From assembly GCA_023105745.1 (NCBI GenBank), contig JALGQZ010000018.1, positions 19,116,132-19,180,131 of the forward strand: DNA of 64,000 nucleotides. The letters are read 5' to 3'. Below the pieces are notes generated by a model. It worked only from the letters and a program-made list of their open reading frames with translations. It was not told where the DNA came from and made no database searches. The first letter of the stretch is position 1; each line of letters begins with the position of its first letter. Both the position numbers and the translations under genes were made by a program. Positions 59,206 through 64,000 of the stretch are shown here, in pieces. This DNA comes from Austropuccinia psidii (taxonomy: Eukaryota; Basidiomycota; Pucciniomycetes; Pucciniales; Sphaerophragmiaceae).

Positions 59206-60355
59206 AAGGCCACTCCCTTCCTATCACCCTCAGTGGAAGAGTGTGTTTGAGTTGAGCAGTGCTTAAACATGCATATACACATTGAGGAATAGCAGGGGGT
59301 TGACATTGTTGTGGGAATCTTGAATAAGGTTGGATAATTTATAAATATCTATGGTTTATGTGCAGTTTAATAGGAGAGTTATTAATTGGGAAAAAATTTG
59401 AGTAATTATTTATGAAGGGGGAGATTGTTGGAGCCAGTGGAGGATTGTATCCCATTTGTAATGGTGGGTCAGCTTCAGGGGATAAAGTGTAAGGTGTTAC
59501 ATCTTGATGGGGTAATTTGTTAGGAGTCTACTTAGGTGAAATGCCTTTCTGATCAATGCTTGTAAATATTCTAGTTTATTTACACATGGAGATAAAGTGG
59601 ATTTTGACAGTGAGGTGGGTTCCGCTGGTGACGTGTCACCATTGAATTGAGGGGAGTAACATTTAAAAAATGTACACTGGGACGCCATTGCCATGGTTTA
59701 AAACCTATTTCAGAAATAGGTATATAGCTCTATTATATAGTTTTTTGGTGGTGATCTCATGGTCTTGGTATTTGCTTTGAGCTCATTGGGGCTTTTAATT
59801 TGTTATAATGTGATTTGAACTGTCTTTCCTATATTGAAAAGTGTATGTATCTTTTGTGGGTAAATCCTTCATAAGAATACAATTATACAGATGTAGGATG
59901 CCTGTTAATTTTGATGTGTCCAATGGCAATTTGTATAATCCAAAGAATGTGAAAATAGGGAGGGGGAATGAAAGGTTTTTGGAAGTTCTTATTGAATCTG
60001 ATTACCTATGTACAATGGGCCCCCTTTGAGATAAAGTAAATACCACATTATATGGTGGTGAGCAGTGAAGTGTGGTTTCCAACAAAAGTGGAGAAGCTCA
60101 AGATTAGGCTGGGTGGATTTTCCTAAAACATTCTTATTAGACTTCCACAAGAGACTTGGTTCCCACTATTCATTGAGCTTCTCTATTATATATTTGAAAG
60201 ATTTCATCTGAGATCACTCTATTTTATCAAGTTACAAAAATTACTGTAGTTCTTTACCCCTTATGTCATATTATGACACACGTAAATGCCATTCAACATC
60301 TGTTCATTACTTGGATAGTGAATCTAACAGAGAATATGCTTAAACCTAGTCACCA
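59206..60355. other. Divergent intergenic region of Plv-2
   Basis: Matches 23150-24423 of Plv-1 in long diverged blocks, for example the TCCCTATCACCCTCAGTGG region near 59220 and the CTTCCACAAGAGACTTGG block near 60137. No gene seen. Its conservation suggests it carried the promoters of both genes. Confidence 0.5.
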
Positions 60356-62324
60356 ATGAGTCCCAAAATTACCCTAACATCCCATATTGCATCCTCAATG
60401 AATGTATCAGGTCTCAACATTGATTTTCAAAATGCAATGGCTCAAACTTCCACCACTTGGACTATACCAAATATTTCTGTCACTCCAATTCCCCTGAATC
60501 CCACTAATACACAAATGCATGTATCTGAGGGACCAAGAGGAACACCAGAAATTTCATCAAAGTGCAATCCACAATCCAAATTTCCACATTAATTCTTCCT
60601 TAATCCTGGTCAGAATCCTGTGTAGTTCATGGAACCCTTTGGGCGAAGTAAACAGCCATCACTCAATATTCCATCAGGATCACAGGTTCATGCGGGCCAT
60701 GAAAAAGGGGTTGATGGTGGGTGACAAAAAAGACCATTGGAAAATGTTACTTGGAGTGGTCCTTTGGAGGGGAATGTGTGTTTGACATTTCATCAAAGAA
60801 AGTAATTTTGACTTCAGAGTATAACCTTTTTTCACAATCTGATATGTTTGTTTCATTGGTTAGATATGGCACCTAGATGAAAGACAGTCCAATCTCAGGA
60901 GGCAATTGAAGATGGTGAGTATGTTCAGTCATTATGAAATTTTTCATTTCTCAACTGATGAGCTGCATGGCAGATGATGAGCTTTATGCATCTTAACCTC
61001 TGGTCCATAAAGGAAACATCACTGCAAATCATCATCCATATGCCTCCAAACCAAGAACAGTTAATTCCAGTTCATCTAGAGAAGAAGTTGTGGATGATGA
61101 GGATGAGAAAATGTCTCCAACTCAAAGTGAAACAAATGGTGAACCAAGGAGGGACAACTTCATGTTGCATGAGGAGGGCACTTTAAAAAATAATGAGTTC
61201 ACTCACTCTCAAATGCCCCTAGCCCAGAGTATGCTCAATCAATTCAAGATGAGACAGCAAAGGAAACAGGCTCACAAAGCTCACAATATGGCAAAACGTG
61301 CAAGCCAGAAGGAGAAAAAAAGATGGCTGAAAGCAGAAATTCCTGATAATTTCCATGGGATGTGATCAGCTGTACACACCCATTTCCTGTTCCTACTCAA
61401 ATTGAAGGATAAGGATTTTTCCTCACTACCCACACCACCCAGCACAAAAGAGCATTCAATTGCAAAAGAAATTTCTGGTCATCTCAGATATGTCCCCAAA
61501 AATGTTTTCAATGAGCCATCAACACAGGTTTAGTCTCAGGGTTTCCAAAGCAACTGTGAAAATGGGTTCCACAAGTTAAGACTAAGGAAATTCACTTGGG
61601 ACTGGGATAGCTTGTGGCAACATCTGTTCAATGAGTTGATGTCTTTGGTGTTTTACTGTACCTTCTGTCTTGCACATGTCAGAGCCAAGTATCATCATTA
61701 CTGTTGCAACAAGGATCATAATTACTACAGTGTGGTTGAAGATTTAATGGATCAATATTTAACTTATTTGAAAAGAGAGTGGAAGTCAATTCAAAAGGAT
61801 GCCAAATATTTGGTAAGAAAGAAGGAGAATAAAAGGCTTTCAAAGATACCTCAAACTTTTAGTCATATTATATTTTTCATCATAGTACAGTACTTCTGAT
61901 AACCTATTTTATCATGTGCAGACCTGTGAATGGTGTGATATGGCTGAATTTTGCATTCTATGATCAAAGTTCAATGACCCTTGGGTATGCTCAGATACTG
62001 AGGAGGTAGTGGGAAATGGAAGTCATGTTTACTGCAAAGTGGTATTACGCTGGTCCTCACACTTATTTAATTGGTTAGTATTAAAAATTAATAGACATAC
62101 AGTTTTGTAATTACATTAAAAAAGTGTAAAATACTATTGATAGATTACCAGAAATATGATCAATAGATGATGGTGATATTTCTGAAGGGCTATCTTTTTT
62201 GGTATTTGATCAGGATTGGCTCAAAGGTTGTAGAAAGATTCAGACTATTGCCCTCAAGATACTTGACATGCTGGATATTGGGGTGAATGGATATTCTCTG
62301 TAATAAGTGAGTTAAAAGTTAAAG
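60356..62324 (+). pseudogene. Plavaka partner gene of Plv-2
   Basis: ATG at 60356. The first 430 bp stay in one frame with three stops: IPNISVTPIPLNPTNTQMHV, GSQVHAGHEKGVDGG. Further on are DEKMSPTQSETNGEPRRDN, MPLAQSMLNQFKMRQQRKQA, a basic helix ending RWLKAEIPDNFHGM (61090-61365), LFNELMSLVFYCTFCLAHVR, KYHHYCCNKDHNYYSVVEDL, QYLTYLKREWKSIQKDAKYL (61612-61830), and a last block KFNDPWVCSDTEEVVGNGSH (about 61968). The order is identical to Plv-1. No catalytic motif or known domain is seen. Probably multi-exonic originally. The 3' end is cut by the Copia LTR. Confidence 0.6.
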
Positions 62325-62534
62325 TGAAGCTCGCTCGTCAGTTCAAGTACTTCCCATAACCTTCAATTGATGAGAGGTGAGTAGAGCTTGCAAGTTGGGC
62401 AAAAACCAACCTTTCAAGCTACAGCTAGACAGCTGTGGTTCATAGCATGCGCAGAGTAATTTTTCTATTTAAAAGTTACTTTTTACTACAAGGATACTTG
62501 CATGCTGCATCATTGTTCATTGCATATCTTAACA
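62325..62534 (-). repeat. 3' LTR of Copia element
   Basis: On the minus strand it starts TGTTAAGATATGCAATG and ends near GCGAGCTTCA, about 210 bp. The right boundary is firm because a purine tract and pol follow; the left boundary is set by loss of similarity to Plv-1 and a TG/CA terminus and could be off by some bases. Confidence 0.65.
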
Positions 62535-62548
62535 CCCTCCCCCAAAAG
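62535..62548 (-). other. Polypurine tract of Copia element
   Basis: CTTTTGGGGGAGGG on the minus strand, directly before the LTR start. Confidence 0.75.
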
Positions 62549-62559
62549 TTTACTTGTTA

Positions 62560-64000
62560 ACCACTTGATACCCAAAAATTGGAATGTTGAGGAAAGTTTT
62601 CAACCTGAAAAGAACTTTGTCAGTGTGTTGGCTTGCATATCCTGCATCTTGATCCAGCTGGCCTTGATGTTGTTAACAAAGAAAAAAGCATGGTCCAGGT
62701 AGTGCATGCGCTTTTGTGACTGGTTGTCAATTGAGATATCAACTGGGGCCAGGTTTGTAAAGCAAATGATCTTAGAGAATCAGTTTTCCAGCTGCAATAG
62801 ATGGTTTATTGCCTCTGCCAAATGTTCAGTTGAGTCTGAGAGTGTGATGTATTCAGCTGCACATGTTGAGAGAGCCACCACCCCTTTCCACTTTGAGCCC
62901 CACAGCACAGGCAAATTGCCAAATTTGAGAATAAAGCCTGACTGGAATCACTCAAGATCTCCTGCAGCCTTCATTACTCCATGAGCTGAGTAGCAGTGAT
63001 CTGGGTTTCAAAATGACACCCATATTGCAGGTATTGAGTAAGTAGCCAATCAAGTGGCCCAATAACAACCAAGGCCGCTGCATTAGCCCCATGTAGTGTT
63101 GTGCCAGAAAATTTACCGCAAAAGCTAGGTATGGTCTAGATCCACTTACTGGGTAAGACAGAGAGCCAATGATTGAATGGAATGGTATTGCATTGGTTTT
63201 TGCTTCCTGTTCCATATATGCCACTGGGGATGGTGGGAAAGGTGTGTTGTGAGGAATCACAGTCTGGGGGTGGGAGTATAGGATTCCATCTTTCAGGCAT
63301 TGCTGTGTGATGGCTACCTCACCTTTGCCAAACACACATTCCAGGCCAATGATGCGTGAGACAGATTCTTTCCACTTGACTTCCAGTCTTGGGCACAGTG
63401 TCTCTTTGAAATTCTGGATTTCCTCTGGGCAGCTGGATGAGATCACGCCATTGTCAACATGGATTCAGATCACAATCCTGACCTCCATCCTCTTAAAAAC
63501 ATAGAAGGACTGGTTCACCTCGGAAGCGCTAAAGCCCAACTCAGGAAGGATTTTGGATATAAACTTACCAACACTGCCCTTCCTGTCTCATACCATATAA
63601 CACCTTTGCCTCTAGGTTAGGGAGAAAACAGGTTGGTGGATTGAGGAGTACCAACTCTTTAATTGGGCTATATAGATACACACTGCTTACATTGAAAGAA
63701 GTGACCGGCCATTTCTTCAGGCATGGTGTTTCCAGAATCAGCCTCAGCAACCTGAGTGATGCCATGGGTGCATATTTCTCAGTGAAATATACACCTGGAC
63801 ATTGATAATCACCTCTGGCCCCAAGCCTGGCCTTGAAATTCTTGACTGAGACATAATATTGCCTCTTCATTTCAAGAAACCATTGGTGACCAATAGTTTT
63901 CATACCTTTTGCTTTATCCTGAACTTCCCACATGCCCCAATTTTCCATCTGTGCTAACTCTGCTATGCATGCCGCTTTCCAGTACTCTTGGTAAAGTACA
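62560..64000 (-). pseudogene. pol: Copia pol 3' part (RT and RNase H), broken
   Basis: Right to left: reverse transcriptase NWGMWEVQDKAKGMKTIGHQW, KNFKARLGARGDYQCPGVYF, EKYAPMASLRLLRLI and LYGMRQEGQCW (63999-63565). After a frame change come IHVDNGVISSSCPEEIQNF (the family has HVDD), RIIGLECVFGKGEVAI and SLSYPVSGSRPYLAFAVNFL. RNase H in a third frame reads GVVALSTCAAEYI, SDSTEHLAEAINHLL and DNQSQKRMHYLDHAFFFVN (to about 62640). Order and wording are typical Ty1/Copia. The YVDD-equivalent has lost one Asp, and stops are present, so the copy is dead. Gag, protease and integrase lie beyond the window. Confidence 0.88.

Noticed and set aside
1..64000. tRNA, rRNA, CRISPR and telomere repeats
   Set aside because: No cloverleaf with the usual GGTTCGAATCC-type arm, no rRNA core, no spaced identical repeats and no TTAGGG arrays were seen.

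Overview
This window is transposon-dense DNA from a fungal nucleus. The one intact-looking host gene has short GT-AG introns, the retroelements are chromodomain Ty3/Gypsy and Ty1/Copia types, and several families resemble multi-copy repeats of rust fungi (Pucciniales). The gag, pol and Plavaka sequences resemble those I remember from Austropuccinia psidii (myrtle rust). That species call is recognition from memory, not a search. The DNA is AT-rich and CpG is scarce almost everywhere except around the host gene.

Layout. 1-2086: 3' end of a Gypsy element (Gyp-A: chromodomain end, polypurine tract, 3' LTR). 2087-2783: N-terminal end of a MULE transposon (minus strand). 2784-8479: very AT-rich, with a relic of a Plavaka (CACTA-like) transposase at about 4680-6700 (plus strand). 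8480-10560: a CpG-retaining island with a three-exon membrane-protein gene on the minus strand. 10570-12536: low-complexity DNA. 12537-17540: a second, oppositely oriented MULE relic, split by a solo LTR (F1). 18030-41597: a large decayed Plavaka element (Plv-1) with a transposase remnant on the minus strand and a divergent partner gene on the plus strand. It is broken by three nested insertions: solo LTR F2, a complete Gypsy element Gyp-B (26492-36172, pol open) and solo LTR A2. 41598-46580: a truncated Gyp-A copy (5' LTR, gag, protease). 46852-48270: solo Gyp-B LTR. 48271-58733: a decayed Tf1/sushi-like Gypsy element (Gyp-C) whose 5' LTR is itself split by solo LTR D. 58734-62324: second Plavaka copy (Plv-2), which matches Plv-1 and so confirms the Gyp-B insertion site. 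62325-64000: 3' end of a Copia element.

How it fits together. The window is a stack of insertions that can be ordered by target-site duplications: AATAA for Gyp-B, CTCTT for F2, ATTAT for D, and decayed ones for A2 and F1. Gyp-B is the youngest full element: its 1430-bp LTRs differ at about 20 positions by eye and its pol frame is open with all catalytic residues. The most interesting observations are (i) an overlapping +1-frame ORF inside gag that is kept in two diverged Gypsy families, (ii) the two-gene divergent layout of the Plavaka elements, and (iii) a real spliced host gene sitting in a CpG island among CpG-depleted transposons.
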